In this document: piece by piece, positions 1 through 5,024 of the stretch
Position numbering within the stretch: the stretch's first letter is position 1
Layout of the letters: each line of letters starts with the position of its first letter
NCBI GenBank assembly: GCA_025457805.1
Contig: JALOTR010000293.1
Coordinates: 1-5,024, forward strand
Origin: Akkermansiaceae bacterium
Lineage (GTDB): Bacteria; Verrucomicrobiota; Verrucomicrobiia; Verrucomicrobiales; Akkermansiaceae
Length of the DNA: 5,024 nt
Reading direction: 5' to 3'
Program-made: the position numbers and the translations under genes
The notes under the pieces: model-generated
Database searches by the model: none
Told to the model about the DNA's origin: nothing
Seen by the model: only the letters and a program-made list of their open reading frames with translations

Positions 1-492
1 CAACTCGGTATAGAACGTGCAAAAAAAGGTAAGTTCGACCACGATGTCACGGTCGCTGCACGCCTGAAGAAACTGTTTCAACCGGACAAAGTAGGCATCG
101 TTCCAGCGGGAAAAATCCCATTTCCCCAAGCCGTCCAGCGATGGATTTGAAGCATCCACCCGAGGCCAAGGCTGGAGGAACTTCGCCGGCGGCGGACCGA
201 GCGGATCCAGTGTAGGCGCTCCTTCATCCACCCGGAAGCCTGCAAGAAACACCCTTGTCAGATTGATTCCACTCGCCTGCAGGCTGTCCAGATAGGGAAC
301 GTATTCAAAGTCTTCATTGATCACCGAACTGTAATGCTCCGCAAAAGTACGAAGAATCGTCGGCTCACCGCGAAATTCGAGGATGTAAGGATTGTCCGGA
401 TGAGCTCTTAATGGTTCACCCGATTTCGCAATCGGGCCAAGGACCATGAAGAGCAGGGTCCATAACAAGCGACTGATAAAACTCTGATACAT
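1..492 (-). CDS. Secreted TIM-barrel glycoside hydrolase-like protein, N-terminal part (truncated by the window edge)
   Basis: An open frame without stops runs from an ATG at 490-492 to the left edge, giving 164 residues. Residues 1-25 look like a signal peptide: Arg8, then a hydrophobic stretch (about 9-22, LLWTLLFMVLGPIA), with likely cleavage near AKSG (22-25). The mature part starts with a short beta region (NPYILEFRGEPTIL, 34-47), followed by RTFAEHY (48-54), FEYVPYLDSLQASGINLTRVF (62-82) and a WDFSRWNDAYFVRLKQFL segment (125-142) leading into a strand IVVELTFFC (150-158). This order matches the start of cellulase-like (beta/alpha)8 glycosidases common in planctomycetes and verrucomicrobia, recognised from memory. 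The catalytic acids would lie beyond the edge, so the substrate cannot be stated. It probably acts outside the cytoplasm. No Shine-Dalgarno sequence precedes the start. It has no evident functional link to the methyl-cycle genes, and the ahcY terminator separates it from them. Confidence 0.8.
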   Translation of the reverse strand, partial: MYQSFISRLLWTLLFMVLGPIAKSGEPLRAHPDNPYILEFRGEPTILRTFAEHYSSVINEDFEYVPYLDSLQASGINLTRVFLAGFRVDEGAPTLDPLGPPPAKFLQPWPRVDASNPSLDGLGKWDFSRWNDAYFVRLKQFLQACSDRDIVVELTFFCTFYTEL

Positions 493-509
493 GGTTGTTT
501 AACTGATCT

Positions 510-534
510 GAAACTTCAAGAGAATCGAAGTTTC
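510..534. promoter_or_regulatory. Perfect 8-bp inverted repeat upstream of the glycosidase-like gene
   Basis: GAAACTTC (510-517) and GAAGTTTC (527-534) are exact reverse complements separated by 9 nt. The dyad ends 17 nt before the ATG of the minus-strand glycosidase-like gene. Its position and symmetry suit a repressor operator for a carbohydrate-responsive regulator. It could also form a small hairpin in the mRNA leader. Function is inferred from symmetry and position only. Confidence 0.35.
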
Positions 535-569
535 TGCAAGTCAATTGATCCTCCATGAGTCAAAATCCT

Positions 570-589
570 GAAAACCGGAAGAAAACCGG
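570..589. repeat. Short direct repeat, GAAAACCGG twice at 11-bp period
   Basis: GAAAACCGG occurs at 570-578 and again at 581-589, so the copies are 11 bp apart, about one helical turn. They lie some 80-100 bp upstream of the minus-strand glycosidase-like start. That spacing would fit a tandem activator site, but two copies of a 9-mer can also occur by chance. Confidence 0.3.
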
Positions 590-603
590 CGCAGTTTGCG
601 ACC

Positions 604-628
604 AAAAGCCACCCAAGCATGAGTGGCT
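604..628 (-). terminator. Weak hairpin, possible second terminator downstream of ahcY
   Basis: AGCCAC (607-612) pairs with GTGGCT (623-628) around a 10-nt loop. Read on the minus strand, the stem is followed by only four T residues, one of them in the stem. It lies about 40 bp beyond the strong ahcY terminator and could be a backup terminator. The short stem and short T run make this uncertain. Confidence 0.3.
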
Positions 629-666
629 CTCATTCAGATAGTCCTTCCGGGTGAGCCCGTCTTCGC

Positions 667-699
667 AAAAAAAGCGCCCGGGCGTGAACCCGGGCGCTT
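667..699 (-). terminator. Strong intrinsic terminator of ahcY
   Basis: On the minus strand, a GC-rich stem is followed directly by a run of seven T residues (plus-strand A run at 667-673). GCGCCCGGG (674-682) pairs exactly with CCCGGGCGC (689-697), and two A-T pairs from the T run can extend the stem to 11 bp. The loop is 6 nt (683-688). The hairpin begins about 26 nt after the ahcY stop codon. This is the classic Rho-independent form and marks the end of the metK - four-helix-bundle - ahcY transcription unit, insulating the glycosidase-like gene beyond it. Confidence 0.92.
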
Positions 700-724
700 A
701 CCCTCAAAACAGTGGTCGGTTGAC

Positions 725-2137
725 TCAATAACGGTAGTGATCGGACTTGTAAGGTCCGTCCACGGGCACGCTGATGTAGTCGGCTTGCTCGGGTGTGAGC
801 TTGCTGAGCTTGGCACCGATCTTGGCGAGGTGGAGTCGGGCGACTTCCTCGTCGAGGTGCTTCGGCAGCACGGTCACTTGGCCGGGCTTATAGCTATCTT
901 TGTTCTTCCAGAGATCGATTTGTGCGAGCGTCTGGTTGGTGAAGCTGTTGGACATCACGAAACTCGGGTGGCCGGTGGCGCAGCCGAGGTTCACGAGGCG
1001 GCCTTCAGCAAGCATGTAAATGCTGTTGCCGGTCGGGAACGTGTATTTGTCCACCTGTGGCTTGATGTTGGTGCGGACGACGCCGGGAGCGGTGTTGAGC
1101 TTGTCGATCTGGATTTCGTTGTCGAAGTGGCCGATGTTACAAACGATGGCCTGATCCTTCATCTTCTCCATGTGCTCGAGACGGATGATGTCGAAGTTGC
1201 CGGTGGTGGTGACGTAGATATCACCCCAGCCGAGCGTGTCTTCGATGGTGAGGACGCGGAAACCTTCCATCGCAGCTTGCAGCGCGCAGATCGGATCGAT
1301 TTCGGTGACCACAACTTGTGCACCCTGACCGCGGAGTGCCTGCGCACAGCCTTTGCCCACGTCGCCATAACCGCAAACGACTCCGACCTTGCCGGAAATC
1401 ATCACGTCGGTGGCGCGCTTGATACCGTCCACGAGGGACTCGCGGCAGCCGTAGAGGTTGTCGAACTTGGACTTGGTGACCGAGTCGTTCACGTTGATGG
1501 CAGGAACCAGCAGGGTGCCGGCCTTGGCCATTTGATAGAGGCGATGCACACCGGTGGTGGTTTCTTCCGAAACACCCTTCCAGTCCTTCACCATCTTCGC
1601 GAAGATGCCGGGTTGTTTGGCGTGCACGTCCTTGAGAAGGTCCTTGATGACTTGCTCCTCGTGGTTTCCGGAAGGGGTGTTGACCCAGTCAGAACCATTT
1701 TCAAGTTCGTATCCTTTGTGAATGAGCAGAGTGGCATCGCCACCGTCATCGACGATGAGTTGCGGGCCAAGGCCTGCGGGATTCACCAGCGCCTGCCAGG
1801 TGCACCACCAATACTCTTCCAGCGTCTCGCCCTTCCAGGCGAAGACCGGAATGCCAGCGGCGGCGATCGCAGCAGCGGCGTGGTCCTGGGTGGAGAAAAT
1901 GTTGCAGGAAACCCAGCGAACTTCCGCGCCGAGATCGACGAGGGTTTCGATGAGAACGGCGGTTTGGATGGTCATGTGCAGCGAGCCCATGATGCGCACG
2001 CCAGCAAGCGGCTTTTCCTTGCCATACTTCTCACGGGTAGCCATGAGGCCTGGCATTTCATGCTCGGCAATTTCAATTTCCTTGCGGCCGAAATCGGCCA
2101 AGCCGATGTCGCGTACTTTGTAGTCGGTGAAACTCAT
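725..2137 (-). CDS. ahcY: Adenosylhomocysteinase (S-adenosyl-L-homocysteine hydrolase)
   Basis: This cytoplasmic NAD-dependent enzyme splits SAH into homocysteine and adenosine, removing the product inhibitor of methyltransferases. The 470-residue protein carries the family signatures in order: [13 protein letters not shown] (54-66), [15 protein letters not shown] (77-91), DDGGDAT (130-136), [13 protein letters not shown] (215-227, with Lys222, Asp226 and Asn227 matching the active-site Lys/Asp/Asn of the human enzyme), the NAD-binding GYGDVGKG (256-263), NIGHFDNEI (334-342), and the C-terminal KSDHYRY (464-470), whose Lys and Tyr contact NAD of the partner subunit. The extra segment of about 40 residues around 140-185 is usual in long bacterial and plant forms, so the length is normal. 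The ATG at 2135-2137 gives the standard N-terminus; no clear Shine-Dalgarno sequence precedes it. It lies 75 bp after the four-helix-bundle gene and is followed by a strong terminator. No SAH riboswitch is visible upstream. Confidence 0.98.
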   Translation of the reverse strand: MSFTDYKVRDIGLADFGRKEIEIAEHEMPGLMATREKYGKEKPLAGVRIMGSLHMTIQTAVLIETLVDLGAEVRWVSCNIFSTQDHAAAAIAAAGIPVFAWKGETLEEYWWCTWQALVNPAGLGPQLIVDDGGDATLLIHKGYELENGSDWVNTPSGNHEEQVIKDLLKDVHAKQPGIFAKMVKDWKGVSEETTTGVHRLYQMAKAGTLLVPAINVNDSVTKSKFDNLYGCRESLVDGIKRATDVMISGKVGVVCGYGDVGKGCAQALRGQGAQVVVTEIDPICALQAAMEGFRVLTIEDTLGWGDIYVTTTGNFDIIRLEHMEKMKDQAIVCNIGHFDNEIQIDKLNTAPGVVRTNIKPQVDKYTFPTGNSIYMLAEGRLVNLGCATGHPSFVMSNSFTNQTLAQIDLWKNKDSYKPGQVTVLPKHLDEEVARLHLAKIGAKLSKLTPEQADYISVPVDGPYKSDHYRY

Positions 2138-2174
2138 TTTAATAGTGGGGTGGTTGTGATGTTAGAGAGAGATG

Positions 2175-2207
2175 AGACAGAAGACTTGGAGACAGAAGAC
2201 AGAAGAT
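2175..2207. repeat. Left arm of the 33-bp inverted repeat (AGACAGA-type units)
   Basis: The arm contains AGACAGAAGA (2175-2184), spacer cttgg, and an 18-nt block at 2190-2207 made of two AGACAGA heptamers plus AGAT. A further degenerate unit (GTCAGAAGA, 2212-2220) overlaps the TGA stop of the four-helix-bundle gene. The arm is purine-only except for C and T at a few sites, which gives strong strand asymmetry. It is the reverse complement of 2601-2633. Confidence 0.85.
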
Positions 2208-2212
2208 TGGAG

Positions 2213-2590
2213 TCAGAAGAGCCAGCTGAAGAGGCCGTTGAGAAAATTTCCTCCGAGTCGTTTGCGGAGGCCTTCGATCATGGAGGAAATCTCCTTGGCT
2301 TCATTGATGAGCGGCCGTGCTTTTTCTTCACTGAAGAGGCCCGCCCGTAAACCGATGTAGAGCTGCGTGCGGAGTTCTCCAGCAGAACCTTTTGCGAAAG
2401 ACAGAAACCTTCGGAATTCGCGATCGCTGTCGCGATCTGCTCCTTCCGCGATGTTAGAAGGAATTGAGATGCATGATCGAATCATTTGATCCCTCAAGCC
2501 GAAGAGCCGTAAAGGTTCAACCAACTCAAAGATCGAAACAGCGAGGCGCGAAGCACGCTTCCAAACCTCCAGTTCCTCAAAGTTATGCAT
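2213..2590 (-). CDS. Four-helix-bundle protein (S23 / 23S rRNA intervening-sequence protein family)
   Basis: This 125-residue protein has the recognisable family pattern: FEELEVWKRA at the start (4-13), GLRDQMIRSCISIPSNIAEGADR (31-53), then EFRRFLSFAKGSAGELRTQL (58-77) and a last amphipathic helix (about 87-112). Relatives are small all-helical proteins, several encoded inside 23S rRNA intervening sequences. Avd, the accessory protein of diversity-generating retroelements, has the same fold. The usual molecular role is unclear; nucleic-acid binding has been proposed. No reverse transcriptase or variable repeat is present here. The ATG at 2588-2590 gives the standard family N-terminus; the leader is purine-rich but has no well-placed Shine-Dalgarno sequence. 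The stop codon falls in a degenerate TCTTCTG unit at the edge of the flanking repeat, so the last residues (about 113-125) may derive from the cassette boundary. It lies between metK and ahcY on the same strand, so it is probably cotranscribed, but a role in the methyl cycle is doubtful. Confidence 0.9.
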   Translation of the reverse strand: MHNFEELEVWKRASRLAVSIFELVEPLRLFGLRDQMIRSCISIPSNIAEGADRDSDREFRRFLSFAKGSAGELRTQLYIGLRAGLFSEEKARPLINEAKEISSMIEGLRKRLGGNFLNGLFSWLF

Positions 2591-2600
2591 CTCTTTTCTG

Positions 2601-2633
2601 ATCTTCTGTCTTCTGTCTTCCCTTCTTCTGTCT
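2601..2633. repeat. Right arm of the 33-bp inverted repeat
   Basis: The arm holds an 18-nt block (2601-2618), spacer tccct (2619-2623) and TCTTCTGTCT (2624-2633), mirroring the left arm at 2175-2207. It fills most of the 50-bp gap between the metK stop codon and the four-helix-bundle start. In the minus-strand transcript it is a purine-rich leader directly ahead of that start codon. No terminator is visible in this gap, so read-through from metK is expected. Confidence 0.85.
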
Positions 2634-2640
2634 GAATTGC

Positions 2641-3837
2641 TTAGCCTACCGCCTTCTTAAGAGCAGCGGCCTTCGCGGTGGATTCCCAGGTGAGATCCTT
2701 GTCGTCTTTTCCGAAGTGGCCGTAGTTGGTGGACTTGGAGTAGATGGGGCGGAGCAGGTTGAGCTGCTTGACGATGTCGGCTGGCTTGAAGGAGAACACC
2801 TTGAGGATGCCGGCGAGGATTTTCTCATCGCTGGCGGTGCCGGTGCCAAAAGTATCGACGTGCACACTCACGGGAAGCGGGTGACCGATGGCGTAGGCGA
2901 ACTGGACTTCACACTTGGTGGCGAGACCGGCGGCGACGACGTTTTTGGCAACCCAGCGGCCCATGTAAGCGGCGGAGCGGTCCACTTTGGACGGATCCTT
3001 GCCGGAGAATGCACCACCGCCGTGACGGCCCATGCCACCGTAGGTGTCCACGATGATCGTGCGACCGGTGAGGCCGGAGTCGCCTTGCGGGCCACCGACG
3101 ACGAACTTGCCAGTCGGGTTGATGAGATACTCGGTGTCCTTGGTGAGCATGTTCTTCGGCAGCACCTTCTTGATGACTTGCTCGATGCAGAATTTCTCGA
3201 TTTCGGCGTGGCTCACATCCGCAGCGTGCTGGGTGGAGATGACGACGTTGACGATGCGGGTCGGCTTGCCATCGACATACTCGACGGAGACCTGCGACTT
3301 CGCATCCGGGCGCAGCCACTTGGCGAGCTTGCCAGCCTTGCGGATGCGGGTCAGCTCACGGCCGAGGCGGTGTGCATACATGATCGGTGCAGGCATCAGC
3401 TCGGGGGTCTCGTCGCAAGCGTAGCCGAACATGATGCCTTGGTCGCCGGCACCTTGCTCCTTGTGCTTCTTGCCTTCCGCTGCCTTGGCATCCACGCCTT
3501 GGGCGATGTCCGGGGACTGGGTGGTGAGGTAGTTGTTGATGAAAATCTGGTCGGCGTGGAACACGTCGTCGCTGTTCACGTAGCCGATGCCACGGACGGC
3601 GTCGCGGATGACCTTTTCGATGTTGATCACCGATCCGATGGGCTTCTGGCCGATCTTCGGGATGGTGATTTCACCGCCGACCACGACCACGTTGCTTTTC
3701 ACGAAGGTTTCGCAAGCGACGCGGCTCTTCGGGTCGATCGCCAAGCAGGCGTCGAGGATGGCATCGGAGATCGTGTCGGAAACCTTGTCTGGATGGCCTT
3801 CGCCGACGGATTCGGAGGAAAAAATGTAGGTGCTCAT
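2641..3837 (-). CDS. metK: S-adenosylmethionine synthetase (methionine adenosyltransferase)
   Basis: The cytoplasmic enzyme makes SAM from methionine and ATP, releasing phosphate and pyrophosphate. The 398-residue product is close to the usual length (E. coli form about 384). Visible signatures are GHPDK (14-18, with the ATP-binding His15), GAGDQG (129-134), [12 protein letters not shown] (249-260) followed by VDTYGG (263-268), and the glycine-rich GGGAFSGKD (273-281). All three MetK domains appear complete and undamaged. I chose the ATG at 3835-3837, giving [18 protein letters not shown], because it matches the family N-terminus; the frame extends upstream to a TTG but would then overlap the divergent regulator gene. 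No Shine-Dalgarno sequence precedes the start, only an A-rich leader. It is likely the first gene of a metK - four-helix-bundle - ahcY unit. The 56-bp upstream gap is too short for a SAM riboswitch, so control by the divergent regulator is more likely. Confidence 0.98.
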   Translation of the reverse strand: MSTYIFSSESVGEGHPDKVSDTISDAILDACLAIDPKSRVACETFVKSNVVVVGGEITIPKIGQKPIGSVINIEKVIRDAVRGIGYVNSDDVFHADQIFINNYLTTQSPDIAQGVDAKAAEGKKHKEQGAGDQGIMFGYACDETPELMPAPIMYAHRLGRELTRIRKAGKLAKWLRPDAKSQVSVEYVDGKPTRIVNVVISTQHAADVSHAEIEKFCIEQVIKKVLPKNMLTKDTEYLINPTGKFVVGGPQGDSGLTGRTIIVDTYGGMGRHGGGAFSGKDPSKVDRSAAYMGRWVAKNVVAAGLATKCEVQFAYAIGHPLPVSVHVDTFGTGTASDEKILAGILKVFSFKPADIVKQLNLLRPIYSKSTNYGHFGKDDKDLTWESTAKAAALKKAVG

Positions 3838-3854
3838 TTGTTTTTTGATTTTCG

Positions 3855-3880
3855 TATCGTCAAATCGTGATGCGTTGATA
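3855..3880. promoter_or_regulatory. Candidate operator between metK and the divergent ArsR-methyltransferase gene
   Basis: The 56-bp gap (3838-3893) between the two divergent start codons must hold control sites for both genes. It contains a dyad centred between 3867 and 3868: TATC (3855-3858), ATCGTGAT (3864-3871, itself ATC-GT-GAT) and GATA (3877-3880), with 5-nt spacers on both sides. TTGA/TCAA tetramers also alternate at 15-bp steps (3845, 3860, 3875). ArsR-family dimers bind such imperfect dyads, often over their own promoter. A TATAAG (3879-3884) could be a -10 for the plus-strand gene, which would give a near-leaderless message, but no matching -35 is clear. The binding protein is inferred from position. 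Confidence 0.4.
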
Positions 3881-3893
3881 TAAGATCTCCGCC

Positions 3894-4811
3894 ATGGCGT
3901 CAATGCTGAAATCTCTCAAATTGCTTTCGGACCCTACGCGATTGCGGATCTTGATGCTGGTAGGCACGGAAGCGCTTTCGGTCGCCGAGCTTCAGGAGAT
4001 CCTCGGCATGGGACAGAGCCGGATCTCCACCCAGCTTTCCCAGCTCAAGGCCGCCGGTCTCGTTTCCGACGAGCGCAGCGGGAAAAACAACATGTATTCC
4101 TGCACCGCGGCACCGGACCTGATGGAAGTGGCCCAACTCGCGGCGGAGGAAGTCGAGGAAGTGGCGGCGGACCGGTCCTCGCTGAGGCATCTTCTGAGGA
4201 AACGCAAGGATACGGCTCGGGCATATTTCGACGAACTCGCCGGACGTTTCGGCAAGGATTACGTTCCCGGCCGCTCGTGGAAGGCAATCGCGGAGGCTCT
4301 GATCAAGGTGCTCAACTACAAGGTCGTCGCCGATCTGGGTGCCGGTGAAGGAACACTCGCCCAACTCCTCGCCCAACGGGCGGAAAAGGTCATCGCCGTG
4401 GACTTATCACCAAAGATGGTGGAGTTCGGTCAGGCGCTCGCGATCCAAAACGGGCTGGGCAATCTCGAATACCGCATTGGCGACATCGAAGACCCGCCCA
4501 TCGACTCCGGATTTCTCGACCTTGCCATCCTCAGCCAAGCCCTGCACCACGCAGAGCATCCGCAGCGGGCGCTGGATGCCGCATTCCGCATCCTCAAACC
4601 CGGCGGACGCCTGATCGTGCTCGATCTCGTCCAACATCAATTCGAAGAAGCCCGCCAACTCTACGCCGATCGCTGGCTCGGGTTTGCCGAAAGCGAACTC
4701 GCCGCGATGTTGGAAAAAGCCGGTTTCGAAGCCGTGGAAACCATCGTCGCCGACAAGGAAACCACAGCGCCATATTTTCAGACTCTTCTGGGCATCGGTG
4801 CAAAGCCTTAG
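3894..4811 (+). CDS. ArsR-type winged-helix regulator fused to a SAM-dependent methyltransferase domain (SahR-like)
   Basis: Residues about 4-70 form an ArsR/SmtB winged helix: [16 protein letters not shown] (5-20), then [21 protein letters not shown] (28-48, with the recognition helix near [17 protein letters not shown]) and a wing at RSGKNNMYS (61-69). No CxC metal-binding motif of ArsR metal sensors is visible. After a linker ending in [12 protein letters not shown] (119-130) comes a class I methyltransferase fold: motif [11 protein letters not shown] (145-154), acidic ribose-binding VIAVD (166-170), GDIED (196-200), and the [12 protein letters not shown] strand (234-245). SAM or SAH binding is therefore likely; enzymatic activity is unproven. 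From memory, the ArsR-family SahR of Proteobacteria controls SAM-cycle genes in response to SAH; this gene's divergent position next to metK and ahcY suggests a similar role. ATG 3894 was chosen; ATG 3903 ([13 protein letters not shown]) is an equally plausible start, and neither has a good Shine-Dalgarno sequence. Confidence 0.93.
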   Translation: MASMLKSLKLLSDPTRLRILMLVGTEALSVAELQEILGMGQSRISTQLSQLKAAGLVSDERSGKNNMYSCTAAPDLMEVAQLAAEEVEEVAADRSSLRHLLRKRKDTARAYFDELAGRFGKDYVPGRSWKAIAEALIKVLNYKVVADLGAGEGTLAQLLAQRAEKVIAVDLSPKMVEFGQALAIQNGLGNLEYRIGDIEDPPIDSGFLDLAILSQALHHAEHPQRALDAAFRILKPGGRLIVLDLVQHQFEEARQLYADRWLGFAESELAAMLEKAGFEAVETIVADKETTAPYFQTLLGIGAKP

Positions 4812-5020
4812 GGTGCATGATCCGCCTCGGCATCCTCCCTGCGAACGAGCCCCACCGTTTTTCGAACGAGGGTTCCATCATCTGCGGACAGCTTCCATCC
4901 GGTTTGGCGGGTCAACAAACGGGCATTGGCCCGCAGCATCTCGACGCGGGAAATCGTCGGCAAGTGGCTCAAACTGCCACCCACTCTCTTCCTGACTGGT
5001 TCCGAGAATTGCTCACTCAT
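4808..5020 (-). CDS. Small hypothetical protein, possibly partial at the window edge
   Basis: An open frame of 70 codons starts at ATG 5018-5020 (a GTG lies directly upstream at 5021-5023, and the frame may continue past the edge). I do not recognise the protein. It is polar and basic near the start (EPVRKRVGG), with HLPTISRVEMLRANARLLTR, a single Trp (TGWKLSADDGTLVRK), and a charged tail ending EADHAP. No signal peptide, membrane helix or known motif is visible. Its TAA (4808-4810) overlaps the TAG (4809-4811) of the convergent regulator gene, a compact arrangement common for real convergent neighbours. Composition is not like a shadow frame, since it lacks the Arg/Pro/Ser runs seen in the other frames here. 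No better candidate covers 4812-5024. Confidence is limited by the length and lack of homology. Confidence 0.5.
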   Translation of the reverse strand: MSEQFSEPVRKRVGGSLSHLPTISRVEMLRANARLLTRQTGWKLSADDGTLVRKTVGLVRREDAEADHAP

Positions 5021-5024
5021 CACG

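Larger units (their letters stand above)
2175..2633. mobile_element. Candidate cassette: four-helix-bundle gene bracketed by 33-bp inverted repeats
   Basis: The left arm (2175-2207) and right arm (2601-2633) are reverse complements with the same internal layout: 10 identical bases (AGACAGAAGA on the left), a 5-nt spacer matching at only one position, then 18 identical bases. That is 29 matches of 33. The arms enclose a single complete gene for a four-helix-bundle protein and sit between metK and ahcY. Transcribed, the arms could pair into a long stem closing a loop of about 390 nt. Four-helix-bundle ORFs inside 23S rRNA intervening sequences have a comparable plan. I see no target-site duplication and no transposase, so mobility is inferred. 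Confidence 0.5.

Noticed and set aside
2138..2212. SAH or SAM riboswitch upstream of ahcY
   Set aside because: The gap is 75 bp and is largely the cassette repeat plus a short C/A-rich leader. I see no paired elements of known SAM or SAH riboswitches.
623..2350. Long plus-strand open frame of 575 codons opposite ahcY
   Set aside because: It lies antisense to ahcY, which carries all family motifs. The translated product has no recognisable domain and reflects the codon bias of the true gene. It also runs through the cassette repeat.
2213..2590. Diversity-generating retroelement accessory protein (Avd)
   Set aside because: The fold family is shared, but no reverse transcriptase, template repeat or variable repeat is present in the window, and the flanking inverted repeats fit an IVS-type unit better.
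2175..2633. CRISPR array or simple microsatellite
   Set aside because: The repeats are short AGACAGA units in two inverted arms around a gene, without regular spacers. The matching 10-5-18 layout in both arms goes beyond simple repeat slippage.
2716..3870. Plus-strand open frame of 384 codons opposite metK
   Set aside because: It is a shadow of metK on the other strand. The product is rich in Val, Asp and Gly without motifs, while metK is complete.
3838..3903. N-terminal extension of MetK to a TTG at 3901-3903
   Set aside because: The added 22 residues do not match the MetK N-terminus and would overlap the start of the divergent regulator gene. The ATG at 3835-3837 gives the standard start.

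Overview
The window reads as a chromosomal stretch of a moderately GC-rich bacterium. Protein style suggests Verrucomicrobiota or a related PVC-group lineage: a secreted planctomycete/verrucomicrobial-type glycosidase, a 470-residue long-form SAH hydrolase, an ArsR-methyltransferase fusion, and start codons without clear Shine-Dalgarno sequences. This placement is inferred from recognised sequence style and was not tested by a search.

Layout. Positions 1-492 (minus) hold the first 164 codons of a secreted TIM-barrel glycosidase-like protein that runs off the left edge. Positions 493-724 have no gene but hold an 8-bp perfect dyad, a 9-bp direct repeat, a weak hairpin, and a strong intrinsic terminator for ahcY. 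Positions 725-2137 (minus) are ahcY, 2213-2590 (minus) a four-helix-bundle (S23/IVS-type) protein gene, and 2641-3837 (minus) metK. A 56-bp divergent intergenic region with a candidate operator separates metK from a plus-strand gene (3894-4811) for an ArsR-type winged-helix DNA-binding domain fused to a SAM-dependent methyltransferase domain. A small minus-strand hypothetical ORF converges on it with overlapping stop codons and reaches the right edge.

How the genes work together. MetK makes S-adenosylmethionine (SAM). Methyltransferases turn SAM into S-adenosylhomocysteine (SAH), and AhcY hydrolyses SAH to homocysteine and adenosine. The divergent fusion protein has both a DNA-binding domain and an intact SAM/SAH-binding motif, so it is a good candidate for a sensor of SAM or SAH that controls this methyl-cycle operon.

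The most unusual element is the 459-bp cassette between metK and ahcY (2175-2633). The four-helix-bundle gene is bracketed by a 33-bp imperfect inverted repeat built from AGACAGA-like units (10 bp identical, 5-bp divergent spacer, 18 bp identical). This resembles the layout of 23S rRNA intervening sequences, which encode the same protein family inside a stem cut by RNase III, but here it sits in a protein-coding operon. It may be a mobile or RNA-processed cassette.
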